NCBI GenBank assembly: GCA_900541205.1
Contig: UQIV01000023.1
Span: forward strand, 1-41,898
Direction of reading: 5' to 3'
Length of the DNA: 41,898 nt
Source: an uncultured Collinsella sp.
GTDB taxonomy: Bacteria; Actinomycetota; Coriobacteriia; Coriobacteriales; Coriobacteriaceae
The position numbers and the translations under genes are program-made. Positions 7,863 to 16,166 of this stretch are shown here, one piece after another. The stretch's first letter is position 1, and every line of letters starts with the position of its first letter. The notes below the pieces were generated by a model. That model was given only the letters and a program-made list of their open reading frames with translations, was not told where the DNA came from and made no database searches.

Positions 7863-8702
7863 GTGATTGATTCGGAACAGCTTAAGCAAAATGTGGTCAA
7901 AGCCGTGGAGGAGATTCGTGCCACCAATCCGATGGCCGGCTCCATCACCAACACGGTGACGATCGACTTTGTCGCCAACGCGCAGCTCGCTGTGGGTGGA
8001 TCGGCCGCCATGGTCTATCTTCCCGACGAGGGCGAGGCGCTCGTTGCCGGCGGCGGCGCCATCTATCTCAATATGGGCACGCTCTTCCCCATCTACGAGC
8101 AGACGATTCCCCGCGCGGCCAAGGCGGCACACGACGCCGGCAAGCCCTGGGTGCTCGATCCGGTGGGCCTGGGCATCGGCAGTCTGCGCACCCAGTTGGT
8201 AAACGAGCTTAAGCAGTACAAGCCCGCCATCGTGCGCGGCAACGCCTCCGAGATCATCGCGCTCGCCGGCCTGTGGGGTCTTGAGGGCGAGGCGGCCGAT
8301 CTGAGCCGCGTGCGCGGTGTCGATACCACCGACACGGTAGACGCCGCCCGCGATGCCGCCGTGGCGCTCGCCCGCTACACCGGCGGCGCCGCTGTGGTCT
8401 CGGGCGAAGTCGACCTGATCACCGACGGCATGACCGTGGCCAAGTCCCACGGCGGCAGCCCGCTCATGTCCAAGATCACCGGTTGCGGCTGCTCGCAAGG
8501 CGGCGTGCTGGCTGTGTACGCCTGCGCTGCCGACCCGTTTACGGCCGCCGTCTGCGGCACCGCCGTCTACAACGTTGCCGGCTCGCGTGCCGCCGCTGTC
8601 GCCAACGCCCCGGCAAGCTTTAAGGTCGCCTTTATCGACGAGCTCTACCGCGCAACCGCCCAGGACATCGCCAACAACCAGCTCGACCTCGAGGAGGCAT
8701 AG
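7863..8702 (+). CDS. thiM: Hydroxyethylthiazole kinase
   Basis: Phosphorylates the thiazole moiety 4-methyl-5-(2-hydroxyethyl)thiazole for thiamin salvage. The 279-aa length matches the family (about 270). Family landmarks are the N-terminal PMAGSITNTVTIDFVAN block, the LDPVG motif (VLDPVGLGIG) and the nucleotide/catalytic loop ITGCGCSQGG, with the catalytic cysteine in GCGC. The GTG start at 7863 is 8 nt after a perfect AAGGAGG; the ATG at 7856 is out of frame and soon stops. First gene of a riboswitch-controlled operon, followed 3 bp later by the thiamin-binding protein gene. Confidence 0.93.
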   Translation: MIDSEQLKQNVVKAVEEIRATNPMAGSITNTVTIDFVANAQLAVGGSAAMVYLPDEGEALVAGGGAIYLNMGTLFPIYEQTIPRAAKAAHDAGKPWVLDPVGLGIGSLRTQLVNELKQYKPAIVRGNASEIIALAGLWGLEGEAADLSRVRGVDTTDTVDAARDAAVALARYTGGAAVVSGEVDLITDGMTVAKSHGGSPLMSKITGCGCSQGGVLAVYACAADPFTAAVCGTAVYNVAGSRAAAVANAPASFKVAFIDELYRATAQDIANNQLDLEEA

Positions 8703-8705
8703 GCC

Positions 8706-9047
8706 ATGTCCGAGCCCGCAACCAATGCCGGCATGAATACGCTCGTCGCCGTGGCCATCGCCCCGTGCGGCACCGGCGATGAGCTGTCCGCCGAGGTCGC
8801 CGAGGTCGTGCGCGTCATTCGCGAGAGCGGCCTTCCCAACCGCACCACCTCGATGTTCACCGAGATCGAGGGCGACTGGGACGAGGTCATGCAGGTCGTG
8901 CGCGACGCAACCTTTGTGTTGGCGAGCAAGGGCATCCGCACCGAAGTCGTGCTCAAAGCCGATATTCGACCCGGATTTACCGACACCATGACCGGCAAGC
9001 TCGAGCGCATGGAAGCTCAGATCAAAAAGCAGGAGGAAACACGATGA
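8706..9047 (+). CDS. Thiamin-binding protein, MTH1187/YkoF-like family
   Basis: A small 113-aa cytoplasmic protein of the MTH1187 (COG0011) family. Its features are VAIAPCGTG near residue 15, a ferredoxin-like beta-alpha-beta fold pattern, SMFTEIEGDWDEVMQVV in the middle and the lysine-rich C-terminal helix KLERMEAQIKKQ. Members bind thiamin or its pyrimidine part and are often under TPP riboswitches, as here. It is sandwiched between thiM and thiE, overlapping thiE by 4 bp, so translation is probably coupled. Confidence 0.85.
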   Translation: MSEPATNAGMNTLVAVAIAPCGTGDELSAEVAEVVRVIRESGLPNRTTSMFTEIEGDWDEVMQVVRDATFVLASKGIRTEVVLKADIRPGFTDTMTGKLERMEAQIKKQEETR

Positions 9048-9739
9048 GTATCCGCGACAACCTTGATATCTCGGCCTATCTGGTGCTCGGCCCCGAAAAC
9101 ACGCTCGGGGGCCCCGTGGGCGATGTGGTGGCCCAGGCACTCGACGCCGGCTTTACCTGCATCCAGGTGCGCTCCAAGGTGGCAAGCGCCCGCGAGATCA
9201 TCGCGCTGACGGGCGACGCCGCGCAGGCAATCGCACAGGCCGGCAAGACCGGTCAGGTCGCCCTGGTGATCGACGACCGCCTGGACTGCGTACTCGCCGC
9301 GCGCGAGCAGGGCATCGCTGTCGACGGCGTGCACGTGGGTCAGAGCGATATTCCCGTCGAGGTCTGTCGCAAGCTTCTGGGCCCCGATGCCATCGTGGGA
9401 CTTTCGGCCCGCTGTGAGGAGATGCTCAAGTACGTCAAGACCGCCGACATGAGCCTAGTCGACTACCTGGGCATCGGCCCACTCCACGAGACCGAGACCA
9501 AACGCGATTGCGGACGCGCGGCCGACGGCTCTATCATCACCAAGAGCTTTGAGGACCTGGCCGCCCTCCACGCGGCAAGCCCCGTGCCCATCGTGGTGGG
9601 CGGCGGCGTCAAGACGGCCGACCTGCCGCAGCTCAAGGCCACCGGCGTCGACGGCTTCTTTGTGGTGAGCGCCGTCTGCAGTGCCGACGACCCCTACGTC
9701 GCCGCCAAGGAACTTGTCGATACCTGGCAGCAGGCATAA
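9044..9739 (+). CDS. thiE: Thiamin phosphate synthase
   Basis: Joins hydroxymethylpyrimidine pyrophosphate and thiazole phosphate to thiamin phosphate. The 231-aa TIM-barrel enzyme shows the family motifs IQVRSK, VIDDRLDC, VDGVHVGQSD, IVGLSARC, DYLGIGPLHETETK and IVVGGGVKTADLP. The ATGA overlap with the preceding stop indicates tight coupling. No thiD follows; the pyrimidine kinase must be encoded elsewhere, so this operon by itself covers thiazole salvage and the joining step. Confidence 0.93.
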   Translation: MSIRDNLDISAYLVLGPENTLGGPVGDVVAQALDAGFTCIQVRSKVASAREIIALTGDAAQAIAQAGKTGQVALVIDDRLDCVLAAREQGIAVDGVHVGQSDIPVEVCRKLLGPDAIVGLSARCEEMLKYVKTADMSLVDYLGIGPLHETETKRDCGRAADGSIITKSFEDLAALHAASPVPIVVGGGVKTADLPQLKATGVDGFFVVSAVCSADDPYVAAKELVDTWQQA

Positions 9740-9783
9740 GTCGAGGCCGAGCAGTTGCTCCGCAGCCCCATAACTTCAGCAAT

Positions 9784-9829
9784 GGAAAGCGCATCCCAGT
9801 TTGGGTCTCCATTCCGGGATGCGCTTTCC
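9784..9829. terminator. Bidirectional terminator after thiE
   Basis: The perfect 14-bp stem GGAAAGCGCATCCC / GGGATGCGCTTTCC spans an 18-nt loop, between converging thiE and patatin genes. There is no long U-tract, only CTTTCC and GCTTTCC at the two ends, so its efficiency is uncertain. Confidence 0.65.
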
Positions 9830-9851
9830 GCCGAGATGGCGGCAGCAGCCT

Positions 9852-10721
9852 CTACCCTGCCAGATATGCCTCCAGTGCCGGCAAGGTCGCCTCCGCATCG
9901 CGGCGACCAATCTGGTAGATGCGCTCAAGTTCATCGGGCTCGCGACACAGCGACGGCACCTTCACCGATTCGCTCGGACGCACCACAAAGATTTCGCCGG
10001 CGGCCTCGCGACGTGCCAGGTCATCGAGCGTGGCATTGTAAACCTCATGCCGATGCTCAAGCGCTGCGACAAACTCCGGGTAGTGACGAAACACGCGACG
10101 CAGCATGGGCATCACGCTGTTGGGCTGCTTCACAAAGCCCGCCGGCTGTGTGAGCACCACGATATTGCGGTCATATCCCTGCGTAAACAGCCATGCGCTG
10201 GGAATAGAATCAGCCACGCCACCATCCAGATACTTATGCCCGTCAATAGCAACGGGACGCGTCGCCACGGGAATCGCCGATGAAGCCCGAATCCACTCGA
10301 TATCCCGCTCGTCGCCATAGGGCAGGTCGTGGTAGACGGCCTTGCCCGTCTCGATATCGGTACACACGCACGTAAATCGCATGGGGCAGGCGCGATACGC
10401 CTCCAAGTCAATGGGATCGCGCTCGATAGGCACCTCGTGATAGGCAAAATCGGCATTGAACATATCGCCGGTCCGCAGCCAGCTTGCTACACCCGCATAG
10501 CGCTTGTCGGCACAATAGGCCTTGTTGTAGCGAATGGCGCGGCCGATCTGGCGCGATTTAAAGTTGTAGCCAAACGCCGCGCCCGCCGAGACGCCCACCA
10601 TATGGTCGCAGGTCAAGCCGTGCTCCATCCAAACGTCGAGCACGCCCGCCGTATACATACCGCGGTAGCCGCCTCCCTCGAGTGCCAGCCCCACCGTGCG
10701 CGTCGTATCCGGCTGTGCCAT
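9852..10721 (-). CDS. Patatin-like phospholipase
   Basis: A 289-aa serine acyl hydrolase with no signal peptide. The oxyanion hole is in LALEGGGYRGMYTAGVLD (residues about 11-28), the nucleophile serine in GVSAGA and the catalytic aspartate in LDGGVAD. This is the bacterial patatin family close to RssA/YjjU proteins, which deacylate membrane lipids. The start at 10721 (MAQPD) is preceded by GGAGATG; a longer open frame to 10808 lacks homology. The gene stands alone and converges with the thiamin operon. Confidence 0.87.
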   Translation of the reverse strand: MAQPDTTRTVGLALEGGGYRGMYTAGVLDVWMEHGLTCDHMVGVSAGAAFGYNFKSRQIGRAIRYNKAYCADKRYAGVASWLRTGDMFNADFAYHEVPIERDPIDLEAYRACPMRFTCVCTDIETGKAVYHDLPYGDERDIEWIRASSAIPVATRPVAIDGHKYLDGGVADSIPSAWLFTQGYDRNIVVLTQPAGFVKQPNSVMPMLRRVFRHYPEFVAALEHRHEVYNATLDDLARREAAGEIFVVRPSESVKVPSLCREPDELERIYQIGRRDAEATLPALEAYLAG

Positions 10722-11044
10722 GCGACCATCTCCGTTCCTGCGTTTAAAACCGGAACAAGTATACCCGTCAACATATATCGTCTCAGTCGCATTTTCATCG
10801 AACATCACATCGTCGCGCTACCGCCTGTCGAATAATAGCCGCCCGCAGCATGTACACCCATATATAATTCTGCACTGTTGTTTATACTACTCAGCAGTTA
10901 TCAACAGCGAACATTAGCCGGTAAATTAACCCAACAACGCAGCAAGGCGGGGGCCTGGATACACGCAAAGCGCCGAACAACAACGCGTGTGCACAACGAG
11001 CTCGCCCGACGCAATTCGCCCGACCTCAGAAAGCCGCTTACGAC
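10722..11044. other. Divergent intergenic region, patatin and GGDEF genes
   Basis: This 323-bp gap separates the divergent patatin and GGDEF genes. The AT-rich part (about 10850-10935) probably holds the promoters. A CACGCAAAGC string near 10962 recalls part of the c-di-GMP riboswitch but the rest of that aptamer is missing. No gene was found in it. Confidence 0.4.
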
Positions 11045-13111
11045 ATGGATACTGTCAGCAATTACACCGAAACGCTCGAAAAGACCATCCGTGACCTTCT
11101 CGAGCGTCAGGATGATCTGATTAGGACCGCCTTTACCGACCAGCTTACCGGACTTGGCAACCGCGGCGGCTTTGCCCGTTCCCTCGAGGAGCTCTGGGAG
11201 CAGGACATCCCCGTTACCATGGCGTTCATCGATATCGACAATCTCAAGCACTGCAACGACGTCTTTGGCCATGACGAGGGCAACCGCTATATCTTGCAGG
11301 TAAGCCTCTATCTTAAGCTATATATGAAAGTAGACGAGGCGGCATTTCGTCTGGGAGGCGACGAGTTTGCCATCCTGTCTACGATTGCAACCGAGGACGA
11401 CCTCGCCGAACGTCTGGAACACTGCCGAACGCTCCTGCTCAAAAACAACGATTCCGAGATGCCCCACTCGTTTAGCTACGGAGTGTCACATGCCGACCCC
11501 GCCCTGGGCGAAGCTCCCAATCGCGTGACGCTCGATGCCGACCATCGCATGTACGACTACAAGCTACGTCATGCCGTGCACCTCGATCGACGCAATATCA
11601 CGCAAGTCCACGCCGACGACTTCGAAATAAGCGACCGCGTTTTCGACGCCTTTTCGATGCTCAACGAAGGTCGTTATTTCTTTATCGAGAACTTGGACAA
11701 ACATCGCACCCTTTGGTCACAAGGTGCCTTGCGCGACCTCGGTCTTCCTTCGGAGCATATAGACAACTGCCGCGATTACTGGAAAACGCGCGTCCATCCC
11801 GATGACCTTGAGGCTTTTACCGACGACATCGACCAAGTCTATAACGGCTCCAAACACCATCGAGTCATGCAGTATCGTGTACGCAACGCCACAGGCGACT
11901 ACGTGCTCTGCCGTGCTCGCGGTTTTCGCATCGATGGGGGCGAAAACGAGCCCTCGCTCTATGTCGGCGAGCTCGTCAATCATTCCCTTGCCGAGACTGT
12001 CGACGCCGCCACGGGGCTTGGAACGCAACGCATGCTGGTCAACGCTATCGATGCCTGTCGCCGTGACCACTGCAAAACAGGACTCATCGCCGTGCGCGTT
12101 CGCGGCACGACGAAACTCAACGAGCTCTATGGAGCCGAGGCGGTCGACAGCATGCTTGCCGAATACGCAGGCCGTATGCTGTCGATCACCCGCGGTAGGA
12201 GTCGCGTCTTCCGTTCACGAAGTGTCCAGTTCGTCGTGCTCAGCAACGATTTGGACCACGGGGCATTTGAACTCCTGACCCATCGTCTAAAAGAGACCAT
12301 TTTTACCCCCGTTCAGATCGCGGGCGACACCATCACTCCCGTTTGTATTGTCGCCCCGGTCTTTTACGAGCGCCTGGATTACCAAACATCTGCTGTTTTG
12401 TGCGAACTTGACCGTCGCCTTCGCACAGCTGGCGGGCTTGTCCCCAACGACAGCCTCCCGATACCCGAGGTCGAACGCAAAAGCGCAATCGCCGAACGCA
12501 TCGATATGCTCACCGGTCTCTACCGACCCAGCGAGTTTATGCGCCGTGCCAATGCCTTCATCAAGGCAAGGCGTGACGGCGCTTGGTGTATCGCCACCGT
12601 CGACATGGGCCACATGCGCCTATTTAACGAATGGTATGGACAGGCCGAAGGCGACCGTGTGCTTGCCGATGTGGGCACGGTGCTCAAGGATATCGAGAAC
12701 GCCGACATGGGTGTCGCGGGATACTGGGGGCAAGACGACTTTTGTCTGCTCATCCCCTTTGAGCACGATTTCGTTCACCGAGTCTATGCGCGCGTGCGCG
12801 AGGCTGTAGCCAAGCACAACGACGGCGTAGGTTTCTGGCCGTCCATGGGCGTTTACCCCATCGACTCCAATGAGGAAATCACCATCGATGCGCAGGCAAA
12901 GGCCGTGTTTACCAATCGACGCACAAAAAACGAATTTAAGGAGCGCATTGCCATTTTCCGCCCCGCGGAGTACGAGCGCGAAGTCGCGTTCCACCGCACG
13001 CTGACCGAATTCCAGTACGCGCTGTCAAATGGTCGCATCACGTACTATCTTCAGCCCCAGGTCGATATGGAAACCGGCGAGATTATTGGCGCCGAAGCAC
13101 TCACCCGCTAG
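11045..13111 (+). CDS. GGDEF-PAS-GGDEF-GGDEF protein cut short by an in-frame TAG inside its EAL domain
   Basis: Diguanylate cyclase/phosphodiesterase-type signalling protein of 688 aa as read. A short N-terminal coiled coil leads into an intact GGDEF domain (LGGDEF at residues 103-108). A PAS-like domain follows at about 205-310 (motif RVHPDDLEAF), then two degenerate GGDEF domains: one with FRSRSVQFVVL and one with YWGQDDFCLL at the active-site position. An EAL domain begins near residue 650 (YYLQPQVDMETGEIIGAEAL). The frame stops at TAG (13109-13111) right after EALTR, where EAL domains normally have Trp (EALxRW); TGG to TAG is a single change. The same frame then stays open to 13762. No transmembrane or periplasmic sensor is present. 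The ribosome binding site is weak. The first cyclase domain should still be active. Confidence 0.85.
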   Translation: MDTVSNYTETLEKTIRDLLERQDDLIRTAFTDQLTGLGNRGGFARSLEELWEQDIPVTMAFIDIDNLKHCNDVFGHDEGNRYILQVSLYLKLYMKVDEAAFRLGGDEFAILSTIATEDDLAERLEHCRTLLLKNNDSEMPHSFSYGVSHADPALGEAPNRVTLDADHRMYDYKLRHAVHLDRRNITQVHADDFEISDRVFDAFSMLNEGRYFFIENLDKHRTLWSQGALRDLGLPSEHIDNCRDYWKTRVHPDDLEAFTDDIDQVYNGSKHHRVMQYRVRNATGDYVLCRARGFRIDGGENEPSLYVGELVNHSLAETVDAATGLGTQRMLVNAIDACRRDHCKTGLIAVRVRGTTKLNELYGAEAVDSMLAEYAGRMLSITRGRSRVFRSRSVQFVVLSNDLDHGAFELLTHRLKETIFTPVQIAGDTITPVCIVAPVFYERLDYQTSAVLCELDRRLRTAGGLVPNDSLPIPEVERKSAIAERIDMLTGLYRPSEFMRRANAFIKARRDGAWCIATVDMGHMRLFNEWYGQAEGDRVLADVGTVLKDIENADMGVAGYWGQDDFCLLIPFEHDFVHRVYARVREAVAKHNDGVGFWPSMGVYPIDSNEEITIDAQAKAVFTNRRTKNEFKERIAIFRPAEYEREVAFHRTLTEFQYALSNGRITYYLQPQVDMETGEIIGAEALTR

Positions 13112-13762
13112 ATTGACAAGGACGGCTCTCTCATTTCGCCCGCAACGTTTATCCCCGCACTCGAGGAAAGCGGCTTTGTAGTGACGCTCGACAAGTACAT
13201 TTGGCAGGGTGTCGCCATATGGCTTCGCGAGCGTCTCGATCGCCGTCTTCACGTAGTTCCGGTCTCGCTTAATGTGTCGCGCGTGGATATCCTTGCCTGC
13301 GACGTTGCCGAACATATGGGAGCGCTCGCCGCCCAATACAACCTACCGCCCGAGCTCATGCGTATCGAGATCACCGAGACGGCTTATACGGGAGAATCCG
13401 AGGCCGTGGATAAGCTGACCGCAGATCTGCACACCCGCGGCTTCTCGACCTATATGGACGATTTTGGCACCGGTCAGTCCACGCTCGCGATGCTCAAGAA
13501 CGTCAACGTCGACGTCATCAAGCTCGACCGCACCTTTGTGCCCACCGACCGCGATCAAGGCCGCAGCACGCAAATCATTTCATCGATGCTCGAAATGGCG
13601 CAGTCGCTCCATCTGCCCGTCGTGGTCGAAGGCGTCGAGATAAATGAGCAGGCGAACATGCTACGACAAATGGGCGCCCGCTACGCTCAGGGCTTCCTCT
13701 ACTACCGCCCCATGCCGGCGAAGGATTTTGAGGCATTGCTCGATGGTGGCAATAACAACTGA
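13112..13762 (+). pseudogene. Detached remainder of the EAL phosphodiesterase domain
   Basis: The frame continues from the TAG without any other lesion for 216 codons and carries all later EAL motifs: SLNVSRVDI (metal-binding Asn), IEITET, YMDDFGTGQS, VIKLDRTF, VVVEGVE and the C-terminal GARYAQGFLYYRP. A separate start, for example GTG at 13181, would give a fragment lacking the EAL glutamate and so a dead phosphodiesterase. It is therefore either the lost half of a 905-aa protein or is reached by TAG readthrough. The intact motifs show that the break is recent, is tolerated by readthrough, or is a sequencing error. Confidence 0.8.
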
Positions 13763-13792
13763 TACGCTCGCGCGCAAAACGCCACCGTCGAA

Positions 13793-13851
13793 GGGGACAT
13801 TTGTCTCCATTAGCTAACTTATATCCCCAATTCAAACCGAATTGGGGATAT
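13793..13851. repeat. Two intergenic inverted repeats between the GGDEF genes
   Basis: GGGGACA-TT-TGTCTCC (13793-13808) is followed by a perfect 13-bp hairpin, ATATCCCCAATTC-AAACC-GAATTGGGGATAT (13821-13851). Neither has a U-tract, so a terminator is doubtful. The hairpin lies about 20 bp before the perfect AAGGAGG of the second GGDEF gene. GGGGACA recurs in other palindromes of this window. Confidence 0.6.
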
Positions 13852-13889
13852 GATACAAACCGTTGTTCCGCCCAAGGAGGTTATCCATC

Positions 13890-15419
13890 ATGAACGAGTC
13901 ATATCGCCTGGGCGAGCAATCGATTATTGCCTATCTTCAGCGACTTGCGAACGGCGTCTCGACCGCCGAACTCGATGTTGCCGCGCTGCCTGCTGAGCTA
14001 CGCGCCGTTGGTGAGCAACTGCAAAAGACGCATGCCATCCTGCAACAAGAGCGCCAGCTACTTGAGCGTAACGCCTATATCGACCCGCTCACCAACTTGG
14101 GCAACCGCAACGGATTCGACCGTCACGTCGAGCAACTCTGGCGCAAAGGCGACCCCTTCACCTGCGCCTATATTGACATCGACCATCTCAAACATTGCAA
14201 TGATAGGTTTGGCCACGCCGAAGGCAATCGCTATATTCTGGGCATCTGCCGCACGCTCTCCGAAACCATGGAGCACGATGAGATGCTGTTCCGTATCGGT
14301 GGAGACGAGTTTGTGCTCATCTCGCTCTCCGCAAACGAGATTGAACTCGAGCAGCGCTTGGAGCAGGTACGTACCAGGCTGATCGAGGCGAGCTCAGGTG
14401 GCAAGGCGCCCATGATCGGCAGCTTTAGCTTTGGCTGCTCGCGCGTCGATCCGCTTGCCGGCGACACGCGTCGCCAGATGACGATGGATGCCGATCGCAA
14501 GATGTATCGCTATAAGCTTATGCATCGTGTGCAGCAGCCGAAAGACAATGACGCGCCGCAACGCCCAATCGTCGATCAGCTTCCCTGCAACGACCGGGTG
14601 TTCCAAGCGATCTCCATGAGCTCCGAGACGCGCTATCCGTTCATCCTTAACCTCGATACTGGAGAATCGCAATGGTCGGTTAACGCCGTGCGCGATTTTG
14701 ACCTGCCCTCCCAGCACCCTTTTAACTCACTCGACATGTGGCTCGCCCGCGTTCATCCCGAGGACCGCGACAACGTACGTGCCGAGCTCGACATGGTGAT
14801 AAACGGCACGTGGCACTTCCACTACATGCAGTATCGCGTAATGGATGCCACTGGAAAATACGCGCTTTGCGACTGCACGGGCTACCGCTTGGATGGAACC
14901 GATACCGAGCCCAGCATGTATGTGGGCATTATTGTCAACCGAAGCCTAGCGGATACGACCGATTCCGTGACCGGCCTGGGCGATATTCACGCCCTGGTCA
15001 ACGCCATTGGCGAAATGCGTCGCGTGGCGCGCGAGGCAGGCTTTATTGCCATTAAGGTCGACGATATCGCCGAGGTCAATGCCCGCTTTGGATTCGATGC
15101 AGGCGACCGCGTGCTCGCCGAAAGCGCCGCCTGCCTTATGGAATGCTCGCGCGGCAAGGGTCGCCTGTTCCGCTCGACGGGACCGATGTTCGTGGCGCTT
15201 TTCGACGACTTTGATCCCGAAGAGACCGACGCGGTCGCAGACGAAATCGAGCGATTCTTGGGGTCGCCCGTGCTCTTTGGCTCATTTGAGTATCAGCCGC
15301 CCATTCGTGTGGCGACACTTCATCTGGACACCGTCGATCGACAGCCCGTTTCCATTTTGAACGAGCTCAAAGCGCTGCTTAAAGAGGCACCGCAAGTACC
15401 GGGCACCAAGCTGGATTAG
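13890..15419 (+). CDS. GGDEF-PAS-GGDEF(degenerate) protein, paralogue of the preceding gene
   Basis: A 509-aa signalling protein. A helical N-terminus (1-65) leads to an intact GGDEF domain (RIGGDEFVLIS, preceded by AYIDIDHLKHCNDRFGH), then a PAS-like domain with ARVHPEDRDNVRAELD and a degenerate GGDEF-like domain with FRSTGPMFVALF in place of the active-site loop. The order and many phrases (DIDHLKHCND, MQYRVMDATG, EPSMYVGIIVN, DSVTGLG) match the first two thirds of the upstream protein, so the two arose by tandem duplication; this copy lacks the third GGDEF and the EAL. The ATG at 13890 follows a perfect AAGGAGG. It probably makes c-di-GMP; the PAS ligand is unknown. Confidence 0.87.
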   Translation: MNESYRLGEQSIIAYLQRLANGVSTAELDVAALPAELRAVGEQLQKTHAILQQERQLLERNAYIDPLTNLGNRNGFDRHVEQLWRKGDPFTCAYIDIDHLKHCNDRFGHAEGNRYILGICRTLSETMEHDEMLFRIGGDEFVLISLSANEIELEQRLEQVRTRLIEASSGGKAPMIGSFSFGCSRVDPLAGDTRRQMTMDADRKMYRYKLMHRVQQPKDNDAPQRPIVDQLPCNDRVFQAISMSSETRYPFILNLDTGESQWSVNAVRDFDLPSQHPFNSLDMWLARVHPEDRDNVRAELDMVINGTWHFHYMQYRVMDATGKYALCDCTGYRLDGTDTEPSMYVGIIVNRSLADTTDSVTGLGDIHALVNAIGEMRRVAREAGFIAIKVDDIAEVNARFGFDAGDRVLAESAACLMECSRGKGRLFRSTGPMFVALFDDFDPEETDAVADEIERFLGSPVLFGSFEYQPPIRVATLHLDTVDRQPVSILNELKALLKEAPQVPGTKLD

Positions 15420-15422
15420 CGT

Positions 15423-15469
15423 CGTGGGGTGCGATGTGAAACACAAGCCGTTTCACATCGCGCCCCACG
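15423..15469. repeat. Long intergenic palindrome with 20-bp arms
   Basis: The arms at 15423-15442 and 15450-15469 (CGTGGGGTGCGATGTGAAAC and its complement, with one G-U pair) enclose a 7-nt loop. It begins 3 bp after the stop of the GGDEF gene. The stem could end transcription, but no run of T follows on either strand. Confidence 0.8.
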
Positions 15470-15531
15470 CCATCTGCCCTCTCGTGCGATAATCCTCCGC
15501 AGAAGTCACCGTCAGCAGAGGGGGGTTTGTG

Positions 15532-16155
15532 ATGAAAGTTCTTTTGGTCAATGGCAGTCCCAAGGCAAACGGCAACACCGCCCGCGCACTCGCCGAGGTC
15601 GCCGAGCAGCTCAATGCCGAAGGCATTGATACCGAGGTGTTTCAGCTGGGCGCCAAGCCCATTCGCGATTGCATCGGTTGCGGCCAGTGCGGCAAGCTTG
15701 GCGGTCGCTGCACCTTTGACGATGACGTGGTGAACGAGCTCATCGCTGCCGCCGAGCAGGCAGACGGCTTTGTCTTTGGCTCGCCCGTCTACTATGCGCA
15801 TCCCAGCGGCCGCATCCTTTCGGCCCTCGATCGCGCCTTCTATGCCGGAGGCAAAGCCTTTGAGCACAAACCCGGCGCCGCAGTCGCCGTCGCCCGTCGC
15901 GGCGGCACGTCGACCACCTTCGATGTGCTCAACAAGTACTTCACCATTAAGCAGATGCCCGTAGTTGCTTCCACCTACTGGAACAACGTGTTTGGCCGCG
16001 TGCCCGGCGACGCCGATGGGGATGCCGAGGGCCTGGCCACCATGCGAAACATCGGCAAAAACATGGCTTGGCTCCTGCGCTGTATCGAGGCAGGACAGGC
16101 CGCCGGCATCGATGCACCCGAGGTCGATCGCGCAACGACCAACTTCATCAGGTAG
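15532..16155 (+). CDS. NADPH-dependent FMN reductase / iron-sulfur flavoprotein-like
   Basis: A 207-aa flavodoxin-fold oxidoreductase. VNGSPKANGNTARAL at residues 6-20 is the FMN phosphate loop. The cysteine cluster CIGCGQCGKLGGRC (about 44-57) followed by DDDV is typical of the iron-sulfur flavoprotein/NAD(P)H:FMN reductase group in anaerobes. GSPVYYAHPSG is the second flavin-contact loop. The ATG at 15532 is chosen with AGAGGGGGG 6 nt upstream; a GTG one codon earlier is possible. It likely transfers electrons to small acceptors in the cytoplasm. The ArsC-like gene follows 11 bp later, probably in the same transcript. Confidence 0.85.
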   Translation: MKVLLVNGSPKANGNTARALAEVAEQLNAEGIDTEVFQLGAKPIRDCIGCGQCGKLGGRCTFDDDVVNELIAAAEQADGFVFGSPVYYAHPSGRILSALDRAFYAGGKAFEHKPGAAVAVARRGGTSTTFDVLNKYFTIKQMPVVASTYWNNVFGRVPGDADGDAEGLATMRNIGKNMAWLLRCIEAGQAAGIDAPEVDRATTNFIR

Positions 16156-16166
16156 AACGGCGGGAC

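Noticed and set aside
10951..10990. c-di-GMP (GEMM) riboswitch ahead of the GGDEF gene
   Set aside because: Only CACGCAAAGC recalls the motif; the tetraloop receptor and the second helix are missing.
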